DNA of 41,299 bases from Desulforhopalus sp. Its GTDB lineage: Bacteria; Desulfobacterota; Desulfobulbia; Desulfobulbales; Desulfocapsaceae. Under the pieces are notes generated by a model. The model was not told the origin of the DNA, did not search any database, and saw only the letters and a program-made list of their open reading frames with translations. The stretch covers positions 1-41,299 of the forward strand of contig WTAT01000424.1 in the NCBI GenBank assembly GCA_013139415.1, read 5' to 3'. How positions within the stretch are numbered: the first letter of the stretch is position 1; each line of letters begins with the position of its first letter. This document shows, piece by piece, positions 1-8,858 of this stretch. A program made the position numbers and the translations under genes.

Positions 1-310
1 TAAGCGAAACGGACCACTTTTATGATTGATGGTGTCGTAAAAACTACCCTAAGGGCATAGCAATCTTCATCCGAAGTCTATGCTTATCTGCTTAACCATC
101 TCCAATGTGAGATTTTTACTGCTCTAGCGTGATTAGTGCCTTACAGTTTATTCTTAAGTCTACGCCTATCTTTTGTTTTTTTATCAATGGTAATAATCTG
201 CGAAAGGTTTTTATGCCCCTTGTGTGGTGCTTTTATATAATATATTTTGAAAAAGTCAGTGGAATGTCAGAGCCAATATAATTAACAGACTTTCCAGGTC
301 AACCGGGATT

Positions 311-519
311 AGTACCTCACAGATTGTTTTCTTGTTTTTTAACAAGAAAACAATCTGTCTCAAGGCACTTACACCCCTCAGGTAAGCGATAGACTCCGAG
401 GGGATACTGAAAAGAGTACCCGACAGGTAAGCGACAGACTCCGAGCGAGTATTAAAAAGAACACCCCTCAAAGGGTTACTAAAAAGAGTCCTGGCTTTCT
501 TCCCGTTTACCGGGGTTAG
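311..519 (-). repeat. composite dispersed repeat, locus A (full three-module copy)
   Basis: Hairpin AGTACCT...AAGGCACT (311-369, 17-bp perfect stem 320-336/341-357), middle module with a 22-bp direct repeat (379-400, 424-445), 30-nt module 490-519. Confidence 0.85.
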
Positions 520-535
520 ACTATCACTTGAAATC

Positions 536-1684
536 ATGTCAGAAAAAAAAACCAACAATCGCCAACAAACCTCTCTGCAGAAACATTCTAAAGCACCCAT
601 GCTTTGCCTCACCAGTGTAGGGAATGAGCTTTTTCAGGCAATTCAAGCCCCAGTCCTTGTCGTCACTCCTGAAGGAGTGATTCTTGATGCTAACAATGCG
701 GCTCTTAAAGCTGCTAAAAAAGAACAATCAGAAATTCTTGGCCAAGGAATCTGTAAAATCATTCATGGTGGCAGCTCACCACATATTAAATGTCCACTCG
801 AAGAGTTCTTACTTACCTGTTCAGCGCGTGTTGAAGAGACAACTCTTCCCGGCCTTGCCGGTGAATATCTACTGACAATTTCACCAGTCAAAGACAAGGA
901 TGGAACTGTTCGGAAAATCCTTCTTGTCGCCAGGGAGTTGACCAGCGCGGAGATGAGAAAAGCTGACTCTCTACGAACTGCTCAGATGGCTGCGATCGGT
1001 GAACTTGCTGCTGGTGTAGCTCACGAGGTCAATAATCCCATTACCGGAATCATTAATTTCGCGCAGTTGCTTCTCGATGACAGCGAAAAAAATTCTCTTC
1101 AAGCCGAACTCTTAGGTAGGATAGTTAATGAAGGAGAAAGGATAGCACTCATCACTAAAAATCTTCTTTCCTTCGCCCGGGAAACTGAAACTGGCAACGA
1201 ACCGATTGACCTATTACAAGTAATCAGAGATAGCCTCTCTCTTGTTAAACATCAGTGTAAAAAAGACGGTATCAAAATTCAAACAGATTACCCAGAAGAC
1301 CCTTGTCAAATATCAGGAAATTTCACTCAACTTCAACAAGTTATCTTGAATTTAATAAGTAATGCCAGGTTTGCTTTAAATGAACGGTACCCTAACACCT
1401 CACCAGACAAGAAAATTGAAATAAGCTGCGGGTCGTTCATAAAAGAGAAAAATAAAACGATCATTCAGATTTGTATTAAAGATTCTGGCACTGGCATTCC
1501 CCAAGGTATTCTTAAGAGGTTATTTGAACCATTTTTTACTACCAAACCGTCCGGCAAGGGTACCGGGCTGGGGCTGAGTATAAGCTATGGTATAGTTCAA
1601 GATCATGGTGGCACAATCAAGGTTGATTCAATTATGCATAAATATACCAAGATGATAATAGAACTCCCCTTATCCGATATTTAG
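536..1684 (+). CDS. PAS-domain sensor histidine kinase (NtrB-like)
   Basis: H-box AAGVAHEVNNPITGIINFAQLL, N-box NLISNARFAL, G-boxes DSGTGIP and GKGTGLGLSISYGIV; N-terminal PAS-like region. Confidence 0.93.
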   Translation: MSEKKTNNRQQTSLQKHSKAPMLCLTSVGNELFQAIQAPVLVVTPEGVILDANNAALKAAKKEQSEILGQGICKIIHGGSSPHIKCPLEEFLLTCSARVEETTLPGLAGEYLLTISPVKDKDGTVRKILLVARELTSAEMRKADSLRTAQMAAIGELAAGVAHEVNNPITGIINFAQLLLDDSEKNSLQAELLGRIVNEGERIALITKNLLSFARETETGNEPIDLLQVIRDSLSLVKHQCKKDGIKIQTDYPEDPCQISGNFTQLQQVILNLISNARFALNERYPNTSPDKKIEISCGSFIKEKNKTIIQICIKDSGTGIPQGILKRLFEPFFTTKPSGKGTGLGLSISYGIVQDHGGTIKVDSIMHKYTKMIIELPLSDI

Positions 1685-1790
1685 TGCCTTACTCCTGAAA
1701 GCCTATCATTCAGTTCAATACCTCCCTAAGGGGTGCTCTTTTCAGTACCCCCCCTGAGGGGTAAAAAAGACAAGAAAACTATTTCTAAAA
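1682..1790 (+). repeat. composite dispersed repeat, partial
   Basis: TTAGTGCCTTACTCC and GGGTGCTCTTTTCAGTACCCCCCCTGAGGGGTAAAAAAGACAAG. Confidence 0.6.
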
Positions 1791-1798
1791 TCACTCAT

Positions 1799-3607
1799 AT
1801 GGATAATCTGATATCCCAGGATAAAGATGCTCGTATTCTGATAATTGATGATGAGGCAAGCATTCGCCTCACTTTTGAAATGTTTCTCGCGCGTGAAGGA
1901 TATGGGCCTATAACTACCGCCGCTACTTTTAATGAAGCATTGGTCGCTATCAAAGAGCAGGAGTTTGATCTCATAATCAGTGATATAGTGCTCGAAGAAA
2001 AGAAAGGAACTGATCTTCTGCAAATCATCAGGGAATCGGGACTGGAATGTCCTGTAGTTATGGTTACCGGCTTTCCTAATCTGGATACAGCAGCTGATGC
2101 AGTCCGCTACGGTGCATTTGATTACATTTCTAAACCTGTGAATAAAGAAACACTGCTAAAATTTGTCCGACAGGCGCTAAAACATTGGAAACTGGAAAAC
2201 GAGAAGAAAAAACTTTTACAAGAAAATGACAAATTCAAGCGATATCTTGAAACAATTTTCAGTTCTGTTCGTGATGCTATTATTACAATAGATAATGAAA
2301 TGAAGGTTGTGCAGCTCAATGAAACTGCAAAAGAATGGCTTCTTTATTCTTCGTCTACGAAACAAACGGATCTTGAATCCTATCAAAATGAAATGGGAAG
2401 AGCCTGCCTGCTTGATGCAAAACAGGTATTGTCAAGCGGTCATGAAGTGCGAGAACATCAAGTTGAATGCAGAAAACTTGACGGTAATATACGAATTATA
2501 AGTCTCAACGCAGCACCATTGAAAGATGGCTTTGATGAATTCGATGGTGTTGTCATTGTGGCAAGAGATATCACCCTCCCTACACCTGAGGTTGTTGCCA
2601 ATTCTAGAAATAAGTTTTATGGCTATGTCGGTTCCAGTCATATACTGCAAGGTGTCTACAAGTTAATTGAAAATGTTGGCAAAGTGGATACGGCCGTTTT
2701 GGTTACGGGTGAGTCTGGTACTGGGAAGGAACTTGCGGCAGAAGCATTACATGCAGAAAGTTCTCGTCGAAATATGCCGCTCATTAAAGTTGATTGTGCA
2801 GCGATTTCAGAAGAATTGCTCGAAAGCGAGCTTTTTGGTCACAAAAAAGGCTCGTTCACCGGAGCAAATGTTGATCGGCAGGGTCGGCTACTGCTTGCGG
2901 ACAAAGGGACACTGTTTCTCGATGAAATTGGAGACATTACTCCCCGTATGCAATTGCGTTTACTCAGGTTTCTTCAGGAAAAAACTTTTACGCCTGTTGG
3001 TCAGAATACTCCAATCAAAGTCGATGTCAGGATTATTGCTGCGACCAATGCTAATTTTTCACAGAAAATTAAGGATGGCAGCTTTCGCGAAGATCTTTAC
3101 TACCGACTAAAGGTTGTCGAGGTAAAATTACCACCCTTGCGTAAGATAAAGGACTCTATTCCTATCCTGGTTCATCACTTTCTTTCTCTTTTTCGTGAGA
3201 AACTCAAACGTAACATTCATGGCATTTCGGATCAGGCAATGGAACTACTGGCTCGATATTCATGGCCAGGCAACGTTCGTGAGCTTAGGCACGTTATAGA
3301 GAGAGCCTGTGTATTATGTGAAGGGCCAACTATTTCTCTTGAACATTTCCCCGAAGAGATTCAAAATCCTGAGTTACAGACGTATGAACCTGTAGAAACA
3401 AAATCGCAGATGAACCACGAAGCAACTCTTCCCCCGTACGTTAGTGAAAAGGATGAGATTATAGATATTCTGAAACGTGCACATGGTAATAAAGCCAAAG
3501 CGTCACGTATGCTAAACATAGATCGCTCCACCCTATATCGTAAAATGCAACGACTTGATATTGCTGGTAATATTGCGAAACCATTCTCCATAAAGAACAA
3601 CAGTTAG
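1799..3607 (+). CDS. sigma-54-dependent response regulator (receiver + PAS + AAA+ + Fis HTH)
   Basis: Receiver ARILIIDDEASIR...DLIISDIVLEE; GESGTGKELAAEALH, GAFTGA-like GSFTGANVDRQGRL, C-terminal NKAKASRMLNIDRSTLYRKM. Track ORF starts at 1733 but its first 22 codons fall in repeat-like sequence; ATG 1799 preferred. Confidence 0.92.
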   Translation: MDNLISQDKDARILIIDDEASIRLTFEMFLAREGYGPITTAATFNEALVAIKEQEFDLIISDIVLEEKKGTDLLQIIRESGLECPVVMVTGFPNLDTAADAVRYGAFDYISKPVNKETLLKFVRQALKHWKLENEKKKLLQENDKFKRYLETIFSSVRDAIITIDNEMKVVQLNETAKEWLLYSSSTKQTDLESYQNEMGRACLLDAKQVLSSGHEVREHQVECRKLDGNIRIISLNAAPLKDGFDEFDGVVIVARDITLPTPEVVANSRNKFYGYVGSSHILQGVYKLIENVGKVDTAVLVTGESGTGKELAAEALHAESSRRNMPLIKVDCAAISEELLESELFGHKKGSFTGANVDRQGRLLLADKGTLFLDEIGDITPRMQLRLLRFLQEKTFTPVGQNTPIKVDVRIIAATNANFSQKIKDGSFREDLYYRLKVVEVKLPPLRKIKDSIPILVHHFLSLFREKLKRNIHGISDQAMELLARYSWPGNVRELRHVIERACVLCEGPTISLEHFPEEIQNPELQTYEPVETKSQMNHEATLPPYVSEKDEIIDILKRAHGNKAKASRMLNIDRSTLYRKMQRLDIAGNIAKPFSIKNNS

Positions 3608-3615
3608 CACCGGAA

Positions 3616-3651
3616 ACATGTTGCATATACGTTGCACGCAACACATATGCA
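3616..3651. promoter_or_regulatory. palindromic putative upstream activator site
   Basis: GTTGCATATACGTTGCACGCAACACATATGCAAC, a 34-nt imperfect palindrome ~160-190 bp upstream of the 3811 sigma-54-like promoter. Confidence 0.5.
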
Positions 3652-3810
3652 ACATAATTACGTCCCTGCGCTACACTTTCGCAACACTAATCCTTATTTC
3701 TAATTCTTTTCCCTGCAACAGGATCTCCGAGAGGTATTCATCTCATTACAGATGTGATTTCAGAGTGTTGACTATCAAGGTTGTTTTATAGCGCACGATA
3801 AGCTAAACTT

Positions 3811-3825
3811 TGGCATGAACCATGC
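3811..3825 (+). promoter_or_regulatory. putative sigma-54 promoter
   Basis: TGGCATGAACCATGC: GG-N10-GC spacing, upstream of the 3896 gene and downstream of a sigma-54 activator gene. Confidence 0.6.
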
Positions 3826-3895
3826 ATACATCATGTATAAAGCGACTAATATAAACATACAGCTTGTAACCAAAACAGACCTAAAGGAGAAAACG

Positions 3896-4102
3896 ATGAA
3901 AAACGCAACCGCATTGACCAGGGGGAAAAGTATTGCTATTGATACCGCAAGTGTTGAAAGCAGCAAGATTGGTGTTGGTGCGATTGGTGTTGCTTCAGTA
4001 CTCATTGGATGTTGGGCTGTAGTCTGTCTCGTCTCAGCCATGATCAGCAGTGGTGGGCCGGTAAGTCTAGTGTCGAGCTATATTACTGCCATTAGCGGAT
4101 AA
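3896..4102 (+). CDS. small single-TM protein, tandem paralog 1
   Basis: ATG 3896 preceded by AAAGGAG; MKNATALT...SKIGVGAIGVASVLIGCWAVVCLVSAMISSGGPVSLVSSYITAISG. Confidence 0.85.
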   Translation: MKNATALTRGKSIAIDTASVESSKIGVGAIGVASVLIGCWAVVCLVSAMISSGGPVSLVSSYITAISG

Positions 4103-4141
4103 ATCGCAATTAACAAAAACCCATAATCCGAGGAATCTACA

Positions 4142-4354
4142 ATGACTATTGTACACTCTACTGAAAAAACCATGGATCAGGCTCAGTCAAAAGTTGATGT
4201 CAGCACTGAAATCTCTAAAGTAGGTGTTTATGCCATTGCAGTCTCTGCCGGAGTCATTGGTTGCTGGGCAACCATCTGCCTTATTGCTGGCACTATTACC
4301 AGCGGTGGACCCTTTGAGCTTTTAAGCAATTTATTTAAAGCAATCACAAATTAA
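4142..4354 (+). CDS. small single-TM protein, tandem paralog 2
   Basis: SKVGVYAIAVSAGVIGCWATICLIAGTITSGGPFELLSNLFKAITN aligns with its neighbours. Confidence 0.85.
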   Translation: MTIVHSTEKTMDQAQSKVDVSTEISKVGVYAIAVSAGVIGCWATICLIAGTITSGGPFELLSNLFKAITN

Positions 4355-4400
4355 TGTCACTCAGATCTTCTGAGAAAAAGTCTAATAAGAGGTATCTCTC

Positions 4401-4619
4401 GTGGAACCAAAAGCAATTGCTAGAGAAATGACAGCATCTACTACCACCACTGTTCATGAAATTGAACAAACCAGCAGTGAACTCTACAAAGTCGGAACAT
4501 ATATTACAGCCGGTTTTGCCGCAATAATTGGAGTTTGGGCTGTAGTCTGTTTGTCCAGTGCTTTTATTTCCACAGGTGGACCCGTTGCTCTTGTTAAGAG
4601 TATGTTTGGAGCTATGTAA
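4401..4619 (+). CDS. small single-TM protein, tandem paralog 3
   Basis: GTG start; YKVGTYITAGFAAIIGVWAVVCLSSAFISTGGPVALVKSMFGAM aligns with its neighbours. Confidence 0.83.
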   Translation: MEPKAIAREMTASTTTTVHEIEQTSSELYKVGTYITAGFAAIIGVWAVVCLSSAFISTGGPVALVKSMFGAM

Positions 4620-4646
4620 ATATTTTATTTTATAGAGTACAATATA

Positions 4647-4683
4647 ATCTCATGACAAATTTACTTTGTCATGAGATTTTTTT
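4647..4683 (+). terminator. intrinsic terminator after the small-protein trio
   Basis: ATCTCATGACAAA-TTTAC-TTTGTCATGAGAT followed by a T run. Confidence 0.85.
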
Positions 4684-4928
4684 AAGCCAGAGAGAATATT
4701 ATCTCACTGGCTTTTATCGTATATGATATAAAAATAGGTACTTATTCTTTTTACTGAAATGTCTTTTTGGGATCTCTTACATTTTGAAAGCCATTATCGT
4801 TCTCTTGTCCCATACAGAAACCTGTTAGGTAAGAGTTTTTGTGTTTTGAATTAAGCTTTTTCAATAAATCGCAGGACTCTACTCAACTGACTGAAAACAT
4901 GATAATTATCTAAATATAAAAGTAATTA

Positions 4929-6794
4929 ATGCCAATTTTAGTTCGCAATCTCATCATTTTTTTATTCTTTACCGTATTGCTCATCCTTGGATATGGAATC
5001 TGGAATATTGAGCATAGATTCAGATCAGTAACCTATAGTGAATTTCGCTATTGTCTCGCCAACCATGATCTTGCAACAATTACCTTCATAGGCAACAAAG
5101 TTGTTGCTCAACATACGGATGGAGATAGTTACGAAACCACAGTACCTAATGCCGAAAAACTGATTTCTGAGCTTCAGAAAAAAGATATCCAGATTATTTT
5201 CAAAAAGGATAGATCCGAACAGATTTTTCATGGCACTGTCCTGCTCTACATTATTATGCTTGCTCTGACGGTCATTATTTCCTTGAGTAAGAAGAAAAAG
5301 GAAGCTGAGTCTAAATTCGCTTCTGATAAGCTCATCTTGCCGGATGGCAAGCACAAAACTTTTACATTTGATGATGTAGCAGGAATACCCGAAGCTCTTG
5401 AGGAGTTACAGGAAATTGTCAACTTCTTAAGAAATCCCGACCAATACAGCCAAATTGGGGCAGTTAGTCCAAAGGGAGTACTGTTGCAGGGTTCTCCCGG
5501 TACCGGTAAAACTCTACTGGCAAGAGCTATTGCCGGCGAAGCAAAAGTGCCATTTTACCATTTCAGTGGCTCTGACTTCGTGGAAATGTTTGTAGGTGTT
5601 GGCGCCTCCAGGGTAAGGGATATTTTCAAAGAAGCGAAAACCAAAGCCCCCTGCATAATTTTTATTGATGAAATCGATGCAGTTGGAGGAAAACGTGCCG
5701 GAGGGGCAACGGCCAGCGGACAGGATGAAAGGAGTCAGACACTTAACGCACTGCTCGTTGAAATGGATGGCTTCACTACCTCTGATACAATTATAGTTAT
5801 AGCTGCAACAAATAGACCCGATATTCTTGACCCAGCCTTGAGACGGCCCGGACGATTTGATCGACAAGTTACTATTTTACCCCCCGATATAAAAGGAAGA
5901 AAAACAATCCTCGAAGTCCACGGGGCAAAAGTGGCTCTTGCGTCAGATCTTGATTTGTCTAAAATTGCTCTGATGGTCCCCGGTTTTACAGGTGCAGAGC
6001 TTGCAAATCTAGTCAACGAGGCTGCTCTTATGGCAGCCAGAGATAGCAAAAATGTCGTTGACTATATAGACTTTGAACATGCCCGGGATCGTATTTTGAT
6101 GGGGGTAGAACGAAAGGGGATGATCATCTCTGAAGAAGATCGCAAGGTGCTGGCCTATCATGAAGCCGGACATGCCATTATTGCTAAATTATTACCTAAC
6201 TCGGATCCAATTCACAAAATAACTATTATTCCACGAGGACGTGCTCTTGGACAGACCCAACAACTCTCCGTAAGTGATAGAACCAGCTACAGCTTTGAAT
6301 ATCTTAAAAGCAGAATCACCATCTTGATGGGCGGCAGGGCCGCAGAAGAGATAGCTTTTCAGCAACGAACGACCGGAGCCCAGGGCGATATCGTACAGGC
6401 CACTGAACTTGCCACTAATATGATTTGCAAATGGGGAATGAGTGAAACCGTCGGCCCCCAAGCAATGGTCGTTGATGACGCAGGGTTTCTTGGTGGTACT
6501 TCGAGACGTATGGAAATGAGCGATAAGACCTCAGAGTTCATTGACGAAGAAATCAGAAATTTGCTTAAAACCTGTAACAAAGATGCCGTAGTAATTCTTA
6601 AAGAGAAATATTACCTCCTCAAACAGCTTGCTGCTATCCTTCTTGAAGTTGAGACTCTTGATGAGGAAGATTTTGAGATTATCATGTCGTGTCATTTCAC
6701 TGAAAAGATTCAAGCCGGAATAGAGGAAACTCATCAATGTGAAACTTGTCCTGCGGCTGATAGTTGCACCCACTCCAAGCGGAAATTGGAATAA
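4929..6794 (+). CDS. FtsH-type membrane AAA+ zinc metalloprotease
   Basis: Walker [12 protein letters not shown], Walker [35 protein letters not shown] zinc motif; Cys-rich tail [16 protein letters not shown]. Confidence 0.95.
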   Translation: MPILVRNLIIFLFFTVLLILGYGIWNIEHRFRSVTYSEFRYCLANHDLATITFIGNKVVAQHTDGDSYETTVPNAEKLISELQKKDIQIIFKKDRSEQIFHGTVLLYIIMLALTVIISLSKKKKEAESKFASDKLILPDGKHKTFTFDDVAGIPEALEELQEIVNFLRNPDQYSQIGAVSPKGVLLQGSPGTGKTLLARAIAGEAKVPFYHFSGSDFVEMFVGVGASRVRDIFKEAKTKAPCIIFIDEIDAVGGKRAGGATASGQDERSQTLNALLVEMDGFTTSDTIIVIAATNRPDILDPALRRPGRFDRQVTILPPDIKGRKTILEVHGAKVALASDLDLSKIALMVPGFTGAELANLVNEAALMAARDSKNVVDYIDFEHARDRILMGVERKGMIISEEDRKVLAYHEAGHAIIAKLLPNSDPIHKITIIPRGRALGQTQQLSVSDRTSYSFEYLKSRITILMGGRAAEEIAFQQRTTGAQGDIVQATELATNMICKWGMSETVGPQAMVVDDAGFLGGTSRRMEMSDKTSEFIDEEIRNLLKTCNKDAVVILKEKYYLLKQLAAILLEVETLDEEDFEIIMSCHFTEKIQAGIEETHQCETCPAADSCTHSKRKLE

Positions 6795-6797
6795 TCG

Positions 6798-7703
6798 ATG
6801 AATTCCTTAAAAAAAACTGGCTATATAGCCTTTACGGGTGTAGCTGCACTGCTGCTATTGGTTATTATCTTTAGTATACGCCAATACCAACTCACTGAAA
6901 GATACAATACCATCATCACTCAAAGTGAGGAGATGATCTTTCAGTTCTCAACTATTCGTGAACAGATCACGACCTCTCTGATTGAAAAAGACTGGGGCAA
7001 AATTGACAACACTGCTGACCAGCTCAAGAACCTGAATTCTACACTGGCTAGACTCCAGGAGAATACGCTTATCCCCGGAGAATATCGAATTGATATGGCA
7101 AAACGAGTTGACCTTTCGGGCTTAGCCATTTCGTTGAAGAAAATTCTGTCCAGCAGGGATAAGGTTGATCACAGTCTTATTTTGCAGGGAAAAATGCGCA
7201 TACTTGCAGATTATCTGATGCAATTTGACAGGATCATTGTCAGCCAAATGCGAGCAAAAGTTATACAGTTCCAGACAGTAATGATTGGTGCCCTTGGTGC
7301 TGTAATCAGTCTCATTAGCTTTTCACTTCTTTTTCTCTACAAAAAAACAATGGCTCCCATATTTCGCATCGTAAAACAAACTGAGGACCCTGATGTACTC
7401 GTCAGTGGTTTCAGTTACGATACTGAGGCCTGTTCTGAAGTGACCCTGTTTACAGATGCAGTAAATGATTTACTCAAGAAGAGCAATAACCGTTCAAAGG
7501 ATGAAAGTGGTAAACAACTCCATAAGGAACAACTTGCTACCATTATCAACAAAAGTACGAATTTGTCGAATGGCATCATTAACTACGCTCAATTATTGGA
7601 AGATTCATATAGGGAAGTAGGAATAAGTGCAGAAGAAACAGAAATTCTTCATAATATAATTGATGCCGCTGAACGTATTGCTCAGCTTAATAAAGAGATT
7701 TAA
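6798..7703 (+). CDS. two-TM membrane protein with degenerate DHp-like C-terminus, no kinase ATPase domain
   Basis: Two TM segments flanking a predicted extracytoplasmic region; C-terminal LSNGIINYAQLLEDS...AAERIAQLNKEI resembles the HisKA of the 536 kinase. Confidence 0.75.
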   Translation: MNSLKKTGYIAFTGVAALLLLVIIFSIRQYQLTERYNTIITQSEEMIFQFSTIREQITTSLIEKDWGKIDNTADQLKNLNSTLARLQENTLIPGEYRIDMAKRVDLSGLAISLKKILSSRDKVDHSLILQGKMRILADYLMQFDRIIVSQMRAKVIQFQTVMIGALGAVISLISFSLLFLYKKTMAPIFRIVKQTEDPDVLVSGFSYDTEACSEVTLFTDAVNDLLKKSNNRSKDESGKQLHKEQLATIINKSTNLSNGIINYAQLLEDSYREVGISAEETEILHNIIDAAERIAQLNKEI

Positions 7704-7802
7704 GAGTCTCTTTCTGACCTGTACCAGAAAAATAAACTTTGTATAACGCTATATCCGAATATTTTTCAGTTTATTCAGACCACTACCTACAGGAGCACCC
7801 CA

Positions 7803-8747
7803 ATGATCAAACATCCTTTCTTGAAGACAAGTTTTTTAATCTTTTTGGTATATTTTTTTCTTGCCGGCAATGGATTCGCCGACGAGAAATATGATGCTGA
7901 CTCGTATGGTCCCGAAACCACAATTGTCTGGGATCAACCGGCCATGACTACATTTGATCATAAAACGCACACTATGGACGCAGGACTTGAGTGTGCTGAT
8001 TGTCATGACGATTTGTTTGTCATGGAGACTGGTGCTGCTGTAGAAAGCAACAATTTCACCATGCAAGCAATGGCCGAAGGTCAATTTTGTGGAAGTTGTC
8101 ATGATGGTGACACCGCATTTGCAACAAACACAAACTGTAAAGCATGCCATGCCGTTTCCGAGGAGCCACTTATCTGGAATGAGCCAACAAAAGTGACATT
8201 TAGCCACACTTCCCATACCGAAGACTCTGGGCTTGACTGCGAAAATTGTCACAGTGAAATATTTGCCATGAAAAAAGGTGCTGCAACTGCTAATAAAAAT
8301 TTCACAATGGTCGCCTTTAAAGACGGTCAATACTGCGGTTCCTGTCACAATGGTGGTGATGCGTTTGACTCTGCAACTCAATGTGAATCCTGTCACTTCC
8401 CACCCGAAGAAAAAATTATCTTCACAAAACCTGTAAAATCAGTCATTTTTGATCACTCTATTCATGTGGAAAAAGCAAAGCTTTCCTGCGAATCTTGCCA
8501 TAAACAAGTCTTCTCCATGACAGTGGGTACTGTCGAAAATCAGGAACTAGTTATTTCTGACAATCCTGCTGAGAAAAGAGAATACCTCATAAATCTTCAT
8601 AAAAAATATTGTGGTACATGTCATGATTCATCGCAGGCTTTTGGTTACCTGACCCGGTGTACTGTCTGCCATATTGGAGTGAAAGGTCTAGAAGAACAGA
8701 CAGGCCAAGACACCCAAAAAGACGCACATAAAAAAAGTAGCCACTAA
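7803..8747 (+). CDS. nonaheme c7-type (triplicated triheme) periplasmic cytochrome c
   Basis: Signal peptide; nine CxxCH motifs (CADCH, CGSCH, CKACH, CENCH, CGSCH, CESCH, CESCH, CGTCH, CTVCH) in three homologous blocks. Confidence 0.93.
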   Translation: MIKHPFLKTSFLIFLVYFFLAGNGFADEKYDADSYGPETTIVWDQPAMTTFDHKTHTMDAGLECADCHDDLFVMETGAAVESNNFTMQAMAEGQFCGSCHDGDTAFATNTNCKACHAVSEEPLIWNEPTKVTFSHTSHTEDSGLDCENCHSEIFAMKKGAATANKNFTMVAFKDGQYCGSCHNGGDAFDSATQCESCHFPPEEKIIFTKPVKSVIFDHSIHVEKAKLSCESCHKQVFSMTVGTVENQELVISDNPAEKREYLINLHKKYCGTCHDSSQAFGYLTRCTVCHIGVKGLEEQTGQDTQKDAHKKSSH

Positions 8748-8781
8748 ACGCGATTGAATCGTTGGCAGGATTAAAAAAACT

Positions 8782-8810
8782 CCTGGCTTTCCTCCCGTTT
8801 ACCAGGGTTT
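8782..8810 (-). repeat. 30-nt repeat module only
   Basis: CCTGGCTTTCCTCCCGTTTACCAGGGTTT. Confidence 0.8.
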
Positions 8811-8858
8811 GCAGGTTTCTACTATATCGTGTGATTTATAAATTTTAGAGAGGAAAAA

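Noticed and set aside
7836-8396. 186-aa - strand ORF opposite the nonaheme cytochrome
   Set aside because: Antisense shadow of a repetitive CxxCH gene; no independent support.
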